In this document: positions 8,252-12,974 of the stretch, in pieces
Position numbering within the stretch: position 1 is the stretch's first letter
Layout of the letters: every line of letters starts with the position of its first letter
DNA from: Methylococcaceae bacterium
Lineage (GTDB): Bacteria; Pseudomonadota; Gammaproteobacteria; Methylococcales; Methylomonadaceae
Assembly (NCBI GenBank): GCA_013140465.1
Contig: JABFST010000507.1
Span: 1-16,287 of the forward strand
Direction of reading: 5' to 3'
Length of the DNA: 16,287 bases
Position numbers and translations under genes: made by a program
Notes under the pieces: model-generated
Told to the model about the DNA's origin: nothing
Database searches by the model: none
The model's input: the letters and a program-made list of their open reading frames with translations, nothing else

Positions 8252-8371
8252 GTAGGCCGGAATAAGGCAGTTTGAACGCAAGTGAAAACTGCCGTTTCCG
8301 GCACACCGCGCCCACGAGTTGCCGGAAACGCCACCTTTCGCTTACGCTCAAGGCAGCTTATTCCGGCCTAC
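8252..8371. repeat. REP/BIME-like palindrome (120 bp)
   Basis: The outer arms GTAGGCCGGAATAA (8252-8265) and TTATTCCGGCCTAC (8358-8371) are perfect 14-bp inverted repeats. Inner arms CGTTTCCGGCA (8293-8303) and TGCCGGAAACG (8320-8330) are also perfect, with weaker pairing between (GCAAGTGAAA against TTTCGCTTAC). Half-elements with the same GTAGGCCGGAATAA core occur at 9241-9253 and 10453-10467, and a diverged one at 6295-6330. The layout is that of a REP/BIME unit, and it separates the pilin terminator from the membrane-protein gene. Confidence 0.85.
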
Positions 8372-8379
8372 AGGGATAC

Positions 8380-8415
8380 AAAAAAAAACCGCCCCTAGTG
8401 TCTAGGGGCGGTTTT
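8380..8415 (-). terminator. Rho-independent terminator of the pilin gene
   Basis: On the - strand a perfect 14-bp stem (AAAACCGCCCCTAG with CTAGGGGCGGTTTT, 3-base loop) is followed by an unbroken T run (the A run at 8380-8388 on the + strand). It begins 30 bases after the pilin stop. This is a textbook intrinsic terminator and makes the pilin gene a single-gene transcript separate from the downstream membrane proteins. Confidence 0.93.
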
Positions 8416-8444
8416 GCTTGGCTATGCTAAGCTGTTAAACCCAA

Positions 8445-8894
8445 TTAGGTTCCAGTTGCAAAAGAAGATGTAGCTTGGCACAAGCCCACAGATAAACAGC
8501 CACCTGAAACGGCCCAACTCACTTTGCCAGCGGTTATCGTAGGAGTCAGAACATAATTTGAGGCCGCAGTAATTCCGTTTTGGGCAACAGGTGTTACCGT
8601 TACGACGCCATCGGCTGTAATAACGCTTGTTACACCACCTGATGCACCCGCATTAAGAGGTACACCGTTTTGTCCAGAATCACAAGCAGTCAGTGCATTA
8701 GTCAACTGCGCACACATTTCAACACCTGTTTTAGCCGCACTAGCCGCCATGATGATTTCTGAATAATGCGCTTTTTGGGTGTAGGTTTGATAAGAAGGAA
8801 TGGCGACAGAAGCCAAAATACCAATGATCGCAACAACGATCATCAACTCGATTAAAGTAAAGCCTTGTTGGGCTTTTTGCATTGGAATGTTCAT
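8445..8894 (-). CDS. pilA: Type IV major pilin precursor (PilA-like)
   Basis: This is a type IVa prepilin, the subunit of retractable surface pili used in twitching, adhesion or DNA uptake. The leader is short ([11 protein letters not shown]) with prepilin-peptidase cleavage between G11 and F12. F12 would be N-methylated, and the invariant Glu5 of the mature protein is E16 in [18 protein letters not shown]. The hydrophobic alpha1-N helix covers 12-35, then the globular domain follows. Cysteines C61/C71 and C133/C139 could form two disulfides, the latter a small D-loop. Total length is 149 residues, usual for the family. The start is fixed by AAGGA 8 bases upstream. Transcription is probably sigma-54 dependent, and a strong terminator follows the gene. 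No other pil genes are in the window. A minor pilin or competence pilin is the alternative. Confidence 0.93.
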   Translation of the reverse strand: MNIPMQKAQQGFTLIELMIVVAIIGILASVAIPSYQTYTQKAHYSEIIMAASAAKTGVEMCAQLTNALTACDSGQNGVPLNAGASGGVTSVITADGVVTVTPVAQNGITAASNYVLTPTITAGKVSWAVSGGCLSVGLCQATSSFATGT

Positions 8895-8967
8895 AATTTT
8901 TCCTTGGATGAGAGTGCTGAGAGAAAAAGTAAGCCAGCTGCATTTTCATGCTAACTGGAATGATATT

Positions 8968-8983
8968 AGCATACCCTATGCCA
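8968..8983 (-). promoter_or_regulatory. Sigma-54 (-24/-12) promoter of the pilin gene
   Basis: Read on the - strand the sequence is TGGCATAGGGTATGCT. It matches the RpoN consensus TGGCAYRNNNNTTGCW at every fixed position but one, and has the required 10 bases between the GG and GC dinucleotides. It predicts a start near 8957 and a leader of about 63 bases. Pilin genes of many gammaproteobacteria are driven by RpoN with the PilS/PilR system, which agrees. The element also contains a short palindrome (GCATA-CCC-TATGC), so a repressor site is a lesser alternative. Confidence 0.75.
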
Positions 8984-9097
8984 AAATTGGAATCATAAGG
9001 CATAATAAGCAAGCAGCCCAGAATGCAAAGCCTAGAGCTGTTGTTTTTATTGGCTTAGCTGGCTAGTGGTTTAAAAGACCGCGCAGGATTGGTAATA

Positions 9098-9190
9098 TGT
9101 CACATTCTGCCGCGCCGTTGCAAACCAGCTCAATAGGCAATTCTGACAAAATTGGACAACACTTTTGTCACTATATGACAAATTTTGTCA
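9098..9190. promoter_or_regulatory. Array of TGTCA/TGACA motifs (possible activator sites)
   Basis: Five copies of TGTCA or its complement lie at 9098, 9144, 9166, 9176 and 9186. Four form two inverted pairs: TGACAAAA (9144-9151) with TTTTGTCA (9163-9170), and TGACAAA (9176-9182) with TTTGTCA (9184-9190). They are about 140-230 bases upstream of the predicted pilin start, suitable for an enhancer-binding activator such as PilR, whose known sites contain TGTC cores. They are also 140-230 bases before the RHH gene and could serve that gene instead. Confidence 0.45.
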
Positions 9191-9240
9191 CCCTTGGCAG
9201 AACGTTGCCTTAAGCCTGAACGCTTTAAAAACGCAGCAAC

Positions 9241-9253
9241 TATTCCGGCCTAC
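9241..9253. repeat. REP half-element
   Basis: TATTCCGGCCTAC matches the right arm of the 8252-8371 palindrome. It is preceded by AAAACGCAGCAAC, and the same 13 bases precede the half-element at 10453, where the REP core has the opposite orientation. Confidence 0.6.
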
Positions 9254-9258
9254 GGGGC

Positions 9259-9286
9259 TTGTTTGCGTGAGAAATAAGCGTATTAT
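9259..9286 (+). promoter_or_regulatory. Possible sigma-70 promoter of the RHH gene pair
   Basis: TTGTTT (9259-9264) and TATTAT (9281-9286) are separated by 16 bases. The -10 is close to consensus, the -35 weak. It would give a leader of about 35 bases before ATG 9330. Judged by eye only. Confidence 0.35.
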
Positions 9287-9292
9287 TTGCGC

Positions 9293-9309
9293 ATAAATAA
9301 CGCATTTAT
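9293..9309. promoter_or_regulatory. Inverted repeat, candidate RHH operator
   Basis: ATAAAT (9293-9298) and ATTTAT (9304-9309) flank AACGC, just after the proposed -10 and before the ribosome binding site. Ribbon-helix-helix proteins commonly repress their own operons from such sites. This is inferred from position and symmetry. Confidence 0.35.
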
Positions 9310-9329
9310 CGCACAACAGGAGAACTTAC

Positions 9330-9551
9330 ATGAGCATAGATAAAGAAGTCGTCCGCCTTAGCCTATCCGTATCACCAGAACTTAACGAACGCCTAGAACA
9401 ACTCGCCTCATCGGGCTGCACTACAAAAGCTGAAATTTTGCGCAAAGCCATTGCCTTATACGATGTGGTCGCTGAAGCCAAAACAGAAAAAAAACGCTTT
9501 GGCATTCTTGACCAGAACAAAAACCTACTGACAGAAATCGTGGGTATCTAA
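9330..9551 (+). CDS. Ribbon-helix-helix (CopG/Arc-like) DNA-binding protein
   Basis: A 73-residue protein with the RHH fold pattern: a beta strand with alternating residues (VVRLSLSVSP, 7-16), helix A (ELNERLEQLASSG, 17-29) and helix B (TKAEILRKAIALYDVVAEA, 32-50). Such proteins dimerise and insert the beta ribbon into the DNA major groove. A charged tail (about 51-73) is longer than in minimal CopG proteins and could contact a partner. A strong AGGAG lies 7 bases before ATG. The TAA overlaps the next gene's ATG by one base (TAATG), so the two are coupled. It resembles an antitoxin in size and place, but the partner is a two-helix membrane protein rather than a known toxin. A repressor of its own operon is the simplest role. 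Confidence 0.85.
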   Translation: MSIDKEVVRLSLSVSPELNERLEQLASSGCTTKAEILRKAIALYDVVAEAKTEKKRFGILDQNKNLLTEIVGI

Positions 9552-9883
9552 TGCCCGATTCAGTACATGACAAAAGCACCGAACCCCAGATTAACTTAGG
9601 GCAAATCGTAGGTAAAGATCACAAATACGAACTTTCAGTTAGCAATGAAACATCCGAAGATGCTGCCGTCAGACGTTCAAAGGAAATCGCTGACGCAGAA
9701 CTGTCACGAAAGATGAGCTATACGCTTTTTTGTTTCGCGCTGTTGATAGTCAGTATAGTCTTTGTAGGCTGTGTTTATACCTTCGCCACAGGTGCTGCCG
9801 ATGATAAAAAGTGGGCGGCTGGTATTGTCAGTGCCATAGCATCGGGCTTAGTTGGTTTTTTGGTCGGGCAGGGGAAGAGATGA
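9551..9883 (+). CDS. Small two-helix membrane protein paired with RHH regulator
   Basis: This 110-residue protein has no family name that I know. Residues 1-55 are polar and acidic (SNETSEDAAVRRSKE at about 31-45), followed by TM1 at about 57-79 (TLFCFALLIVSIVFVGCVYTF) and TM2 at about 89-107 (AAGIVSAIASGLVGFLVGQ). The loop between them is short and charged (GAADDKKW), and the C-terminus is basic (GKR). Both termini are probably cytoplasmic. The start overlaps the RHH stop, so translation is probably coupled. I have an impression that RHH plus EDAxVRR...ADDKKWA pairs recur in other proteobacteria, but cannot confirm it. Possible roles include a membrane-active toxin, an anti-regulator or a stress sensor. 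None is shown. Confidence 0.75.
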   Translation: MPDSVHDKSTEPQINLGQIVGKDHKYELSVSNETSEDAAVRRSKEIADAELSRKMSYTLFCFALLIVSIVFVGCVYTFATGAADDKKWAAGIVSAIASGLVGFLVGQGKR

Positions 9884-9904
9884 TTTTTCGTCCCCCAAGC
9901 TTGC

Positions 9905-10017
9905 CTCGTTCCCAAGCTCTGGCTTGGGAATGCCTACCTTCAAGCTCTGCTTGATGTATCCACCACTCCAAGCGGAGCTTGGTCATAGGCATTCCCAAAC
10001 TGGAGTTTGGGAACGAG
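9905..10017. repeat. P113 four-hairpin palindrome, copy 1
   Basis: Terminal inverted repeats CTCGTTCCCAA and TTGGGAACGAG (11 bp) bound the unit. Inside are four small perfect hairpins: CCCAAGC-tctg-GCTTGGG, TCAAGC-tct-GCTTGA, CCAAGC-gga-GCTTGG and CCCAAAC-tgga-GTTTGGG. GGGAATGCCTA also pairs with TAGGCATTCCC over longer range. Copies 1 and 3 are identical; copy 2 differs by one base. The unit has no coding capacity. It resembles a MITE or a structured REP. Confidence 0.9.
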
Positions 10018-10027
10018 ATAAGCTTTG

Positions 10028-10087
10028 GAGAGTGTAAAAGAATTAACGCAAGCTTGTTCATCGGAGTGAAAAAACAAGTTTTTTCAT
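10028..10087. repeat. Dispersed repeat R2, copy 2 (truncated)
   Basis: The left side GTGTAAAAGAATTAACGCAA and the core GGAGTGAAAAAAC...GTTTTTTCA match copy 1. The sequence then switches at about 10087 to a fragment of P113 (GTTCCCAAGCTCTGG, 10089-10103), so the right side has been lost at that junction. Confidence 0.7.
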
Positions 10088-10119
10088 TGTTCCCAAGCTC
10101 TGGAGACTGTAAAAGATTT

Positions 10120-10244
10120 GTAACTATTCAGCATCCGGGACACAACAGCCGTTCGCTGAGCGGAGTCGAAGCGAACAAACCGGCTTCGACTCCGCTCAGC
10201 CTACGGTAAATTTGACTTATTAGAAGTCGCTCTGAATAGTTACC
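10120..10244. mobile_element. 125-bp MITE-like element with 8-bp target duplication
   Basis: The terminal inverted repeats are GTAACTATTCAG (10120-10131) and CTGAATAGTTAC (10232-10243), perfect over 12 bp. The direct repeat AAAGATTT occurs immediately left (10112-10119) and right (10245-10252), as expected of a target-site duplication. Inside is an 18-bp perfect palindrome (arms 10155-10172 and 10183-10200). There is no transposase frame, so it must have been moved by an enzyme encoded elsewhere. The GTAA ends and 8-bp duplication recall the IS66 family, but this is only a suggestion. Confidence 0.75.
10155..10200. repeat. Inner 18-bp palindrome of the MITE-like element
   Basis: GCTGAGCGGAGTCGAAGC and its exact complement surround a 10-base loop. 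It can form a very stable hairpin. It may be a separate repeat family nested in the element. Confidence 0.8.
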
Positions 10245-10323
10245 AAAGATTTAACCTAAGCTTGCTCATCGAAGTAAAAAAACTTGTTTTTTCACTCCAG
10301 TCTTTACTTAAAACAAAGGCTGC

Positions 10324-10436
10324 CTCATTCCCAAGCTCTGGCTTGGGAATGCCTACCTTCAAGCTCTGCTTGATGTATCCACCACTCCAAGCGGAGCTTG
10401 GTCATAGGCATTCCCAAACTGGAGTTTGGGAACGAG
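10324..10436. repeat. P113 four-hairpin palindrome, copy 2
   Basis: Identical to copy 1 except for one base in the left terminal repeat (CTCATTCCC instead of CTCGTTCCC). It abuts the right end of R2 copy 3, whose conserved end AAAGGCT is followed directly by GCCTCATTCCC. Confidence 0.9.
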
Positions 10437-10452
10437 ATAAAAACGCAGCAAC

Positions 10453-10467
10453 GTAGGCCGGAATAAG
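10453..10467. repeat. REP half-element between P113 copies
   Basis: GTAGGCCGGAATAAG matches the left arm of the REP at 8252. It sits in the 40-base spacer between P113 copies 2 and 3, following AAAACGCAGCAAC as at 9228-9240. Confidence 0.6.
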
Positions 10468-10476
10468 GACGTATGC

Positions 10477-10589
10477 CTCGTTCCCAAGCTCTGGCTTGGG
10501 AATGCCTACCTTCAAGCTCTGCTTGATGTATCCACCACTCCAAGCGGAGCTTGGTCATAGGCATTCCCAAACTGGAGTTTGGGAACGAG
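10477..10589. repeat. P113 four-hairpin palindrome, copy 3
   Basis: Base-for-base the same as copy 1 over 113 bases, including both 11-bp terminal repeats and all four hairpins. It ends 131 bases before the parE start. Confidence 0.9.
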
Positions 10590-10620
10590 ATAAAAAATGT
10601 AAGTCGGCTTAGCTTTTCAA

Positions 10621-10656
10621 TGCCAACACGGCAACGTCTAAAGCCATTGCACTCCG
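10621..10656. repeat. Dispersed 36-base repeat, copy 1
   Basis: This segment (ACACGGCAACGTCTAAAGCC core) matches 15142-15177 at 34 of 36 positions. It is followed by GCAATGGC, which pairs with GCCATTGC inside it. Confidence 0.7.
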
Positions 10657-10720
10657 AACGCAATGGCAGTGAGTCACACCACCCTTAACAACAACCCTTA
10701 CACCCTACCCCATAAGCCCC

Positions 10721-12613
10721 ATGAGCAATGACTATAACGCCTCCGCCATCGAAGTATTAAGCGGATTGGAACCCGTGCGCAAACGCCCGGGCATGTATAC
10801 CGACACCACACGCCCTAACCATTTGGTGCAGGAAGTCGTCGATAACAGCGTAGACGAGGCGATGGCAGGTTTTGCCAAAACCATCGCCGTGATTATCCAT
10901 AAAGATGGCGCGGTCAGCGTGACTGACGACGGACGCGGGATGCCCGTGGATATGCACCCCGAACAAGGCATTTCCGGCGTAGAAGTCATCCTGACCCAAC
11001 TCCACGCGGGCGGCAAGTTTTCCAACAAAAACTACCAGTTTTCAGGGGGCTTGCACGGGGTGGGCATCTCGGTCGTGAATGCCTTGTCGGCAAAACTGGA
11101 AGTGGAAGTCAAACGCAACGGCAAAATCTACCGCATGGATTTTGCCGACGGCGACAAGCACAGCGAATTGTTGGAATCAGGAACGGTCGGGCGCAACAAC
11201 ACTGGCACTACGGTTAAGTTTTGGCCTAATGAAAAATATTTTGATACCGCCAAAATTTCGGTCACCAAACTTAAGCATATCTTGCGTGCCAAAGCCGTGT
11301 TATGCCCGGGCTTAAACATCAGTTTGCTTGTTGAACAGCCCGAAGAACGCTATGAATGGTGCTACCGAGACGGTTTGAAAGAATATTTGCTGGATCGTAT
11401 CGGCACGCTGGAATTTTTTCCCGAGCAACCGTTTATGGGTCTCGTGACGGCCCAACATGAGGCAGTTGAATGGGGCATCATCTGGGCCATAGAAAACCCG
11501 CCCGAAATCCTCAACGAAAGCTATGTCAATTTAGTGCCGACCGCGCAGGGCGGCACGCATGTCAATGGCTTGCGTGCGGGGCTGACCGAGGCGTTGCGCG
11601 AATTTTGCGACATGCGTAATATTTTGCCGCGCGGCGTTAAGCTGGCCCCTGAAGATGTGTGGGAAAACTGCCATTTTGTGTTGTCGGTTAAGCTGGAAGA
11701 CCCGCAATTTTCCGGGCAAACCAAAGAACGCTTAAGTTCACGCGAATGCGTGGCGTTTGTGTCGGGGGTTGCCAAAGACAGTTTTAGCTTATGGCTAAAC
11801 CAACACCCCGCAGAAGGCGAAAAAATTGCCGAAATTATTATTGCCAGTGCGCAAAAACGGCTGCGTTCCAACAAAAAAATCATCCGCAAAAAAATCACCT
11901 CAGGCCCGGCTTTGCCCGGCAAACTCGCCGATTGTTCGGCACAAGACATCAAGCGCACCGAATTGTTTTTAGTGGAAGGCGATTCGGCGGGAGGTTCTGC
12001 CAAACAAGCGCGGGAACGCGACTTTCAGGCCATTATGCCGTTGCGCGGCAAGATCTTAAACACCTGGGAAGTGGAATCCAACCAAGTAATGGCATCGCAA
12101 GAAGTACATGACATCGCCGTGGCCTTGGGCATAGAGCCGGGATCGAGTGATTTGCAAAACCTGCGCTACGGCAAAGTGTGCATACTGGCGGATGCCGATT
12201 CTGACGGCAACCATATCGCCACTTTAATTTGTGCGCTGTTTTACCAGCATTTTCGGACTTTAGTGCAAGAAGGCCATGTGTTTGTCGCAATGCCGCCACT
12301 GTACCGGATTGATGTGGGCAAGCGCGTGTTTTATGCTTTGGACGAAGCCGAACGCTTGGGCGTATTGGATAGGATTAAGGCGGAAAAGCTTAAAGGCCAA
12401 ATCAATGTGCAACGCTTTAAAGGCTTGGGTGAAATGAACCCCAGCCAATTGCGCGAAACCACGATGAACCCAGACACACGCCGCTTGGTGCAACTGACTA
12501 TTACCGACGACGACGACACCAGCGCCCAATTAGATTTGCTGCTCGCCAAAAAACGCTCGCCCGACAGAAAACTGTGGTTGGAAAGCAAAGGCAATTTGGC
12601 GGATATTATTTAG
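10721..12613 (+). CDS. parE: DNA topoisomerase IV subunit B
   Basis: ParE is the ATPase subunit of topoisomerase IV, which with ParC unlinks daughter chromosomes. It has 630 residues, the same as E. coli ParE. The GHKL ATPase site is intact: N42 in VVDNSVDEAMAG, DDGRGMP (69-75) and GGLHGVG (109-115). The transducer QTK loop is SGQTKERLSS with K335. The TOPRIM domain shows EGDSAGGSA (419-427) and DADSDG (491-496). QRFKGLGEMNP (564-574) is the conserved C-terminal signature. The absence of the roughly 170-residue insert of proteobacterial GyrB supports ParE over GyrB. Position 497 is Asn, where I expect Leu in the DADSDGLHIA motif of enterobacterial ParE. No Shine-Dalgarno sequence is evident before ATG. 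parC is not in the window; the gene stands alone between repeats. Confidence 0.97.
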   Translation: MSNDYNASAIEVLSGLEPVRKRPGMYTDTTRPNHLVQEVVDNSVDEAMAGFAKTIAVIIHKDGAVSVTDDGRGMPVDMHPEQGISGVEVILTQLHAGGKFSNKNYQFSGGLHGVGISVVNALSAKLEVEVKRNGKIYRMDFADGDKHSELLESGTVGRNNTGTTVKFWPNEKYFDTAKISVTKLKHILRAKAVLCPGLNISLLVEQPEERYEWCYRDGLKEYLLDRIGTLEFFPEQPFMGLVTAQHEAVEWGIIWAIENPPEILNESYVNLVPTAQGGTHVNGLRAGLTEALREFCDMRNILPRGVKLAPEDVWENCHFVLSVKLEDPQFSGQTKERLSSRECVAFVSGVAKDSFSLWLNQHPAEGEKIAEIIIASAQKRLRSNKKIIRKKITSGPALPGKLADCSAQDIKRTELFLVEGDSAGGSAKQARERDFQAIMPLRGKILNTWEVESNQVMASQEVHDIAVALGIEPGSSDLQNLRYGKVCILADADSDGNHIATLICALFYQHFRTLVQEGHVFVAMPPLYRIDVGKRVFYALDEAERLGVLDRIKAEKLKGQINVQRFKGLGEMNPSQLRETTMNPDTRRLVQLTITDDDDTSAQLDLLLAKKRSPDRKLWLESKGNLADII

Positions 12614-12655
12614 GCGTAGGGCGTAATACGGCTGCACCAAAAGTATTTATTCAGG

Positions 12656-12693
12656 CCCCTTCAACCCCCCTTGAAAAAGGGGGGTTGAAGGGG
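12656..12693. terminator. Strong hairpin after parE
   Basis: CCCCTTCAACCCCCCTT (12656-12672) and AAGGGGGGTTGAAGGGG (12677-12693) form a perfect 17-bp stem closed by a GAAA tetraloop, 43 bases after the parE stop. It is followed by TTATTC rather than a U-run, so 3'-end stabilisation or a repeat origin is as likely as termination. Confidence 0.5.
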
Positions 12694-12717
12694 GTTATTC
12701 AATAAAACCTCCCCTAG

Positions 12718-12738
12718 CCCCTCCTTTTTAAGGAGGGG
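12718..12738. repeat. Second hairpin repeat after parE
   Basis: CCCCTCCTT and AAGGAGGGG flank TTT in a perfect 9-bp stem. It belongs to the same style of pyrimidine/purine palindrome as the 1236-1363 cluster. From here to 12974 no gene is seen. The tract holds a C-rich run and one AT-rich inverted repeat. Confidence 0.7.
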
Positions 12739-12915
12739 AACTGAAAGTTTACAAGACACCCCCCCCACAACTGTCACCAATAGCACACAACACCCCCGTA
12801 GTTGTCAGCTTTGCCACAGGCAAAACACAACAGCCTTCCCTGCCCTCGCCCAAAATCACTGTAAATTCAAGCACTCCAGCCCTCTTTAAACAATACGGTT
12901 ACTGGCAAGCATTTT

Positions 12916-12934
12916 GCTTATTTGCTAAATAAGC
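12916..12934. promoter_or_regulatory. Inverted repeat upstream of the AAA+ gene
   Basis: GCTTATTT (12916-12923) and AAATAAGC (12927-12934) are perfect 8-bp arms around GCT, 41 bases before ATG 12975. This is the most AT-rich part of the gap and a plausible operator or promoter region. No convincing -35/-10 pair is visible. Confidence 0.35.
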
Positions 12935-12974
12935 GGCAACACTTGTGCCGCGTTTATCACTAGCCGGGTGTCTC

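Larger units (their letters stand above)
10109..10321. repeat. Dispersed repeat R2, copy 3, interrupted by an insertion
   Basis: The left fragment GTAAAAGATTT (10109-10119) and the right part from AAAGATTTAACCTAAGC (10245) onward join to give the R2 sequence seen in copies 1 and 2, ending AAAACAAAGGCT near 10320. The hairpin core here reads GAAGTAAAAAAACTTGTTTTTTCACTCC with minor changes. The 125 bases at 10120-10244 are a separate element inserted into it. Confidence 0.75.
9884..10720. other. Gene-free repeat nest upstream of parE
   Basis: These 837 bases hold no credible gene. Short open frames across them translate the same repeat over and over. The content is, in order: a 113-bp palindrome (P113), a truncated R2 repeat, a P113 fragment (10089-10103), an R2 copy split by a 125-bp inverted-repeat element, two further P113 copies separated by a REP half-element, and a 36-base dispersed repeat. 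The last 60 bases before parE show no clear promoter. Confidence 0.85.

Noticed and set aside
8740..9066. Open frames on both strands across the pilin 5' region
   Set aside because: They overlap the pilin leader, promoter and signal region in other frames and have no domain or good start context.
9852..10456. Several 60-76 codon frames on the + strand
   Set aside because: All cross the repeat nest and share repeat-derived peptides, with no ribosome binding sites.
9905..10589. CRISPR-like array
   Set aside because: The repeat unit is 113 bp, far too long. The spacers are unequal and themselves made of other repeats, and there are no cas genes.
10325..10663. 112-codon - strand open frame with a repeated peptide (SLGMPMTKLRLEWWIHQ)
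   Set aside because: It only translates two P113 palindromes. The internal repetition mirrors DNA repetition, not protein structure.
11521..12003. 160-codon - strand open frame inside parE
   Set aside because: Antisense to conserved ParE codons, with no independent support.
12614..12974. Possible small gene or RNA between parE and the AAA+ gene
   Set aside because: Only hairpin repeats and an AT-rich inverted repeat are visible. No frame with a credible start and no tRNA or known RNA pattern.
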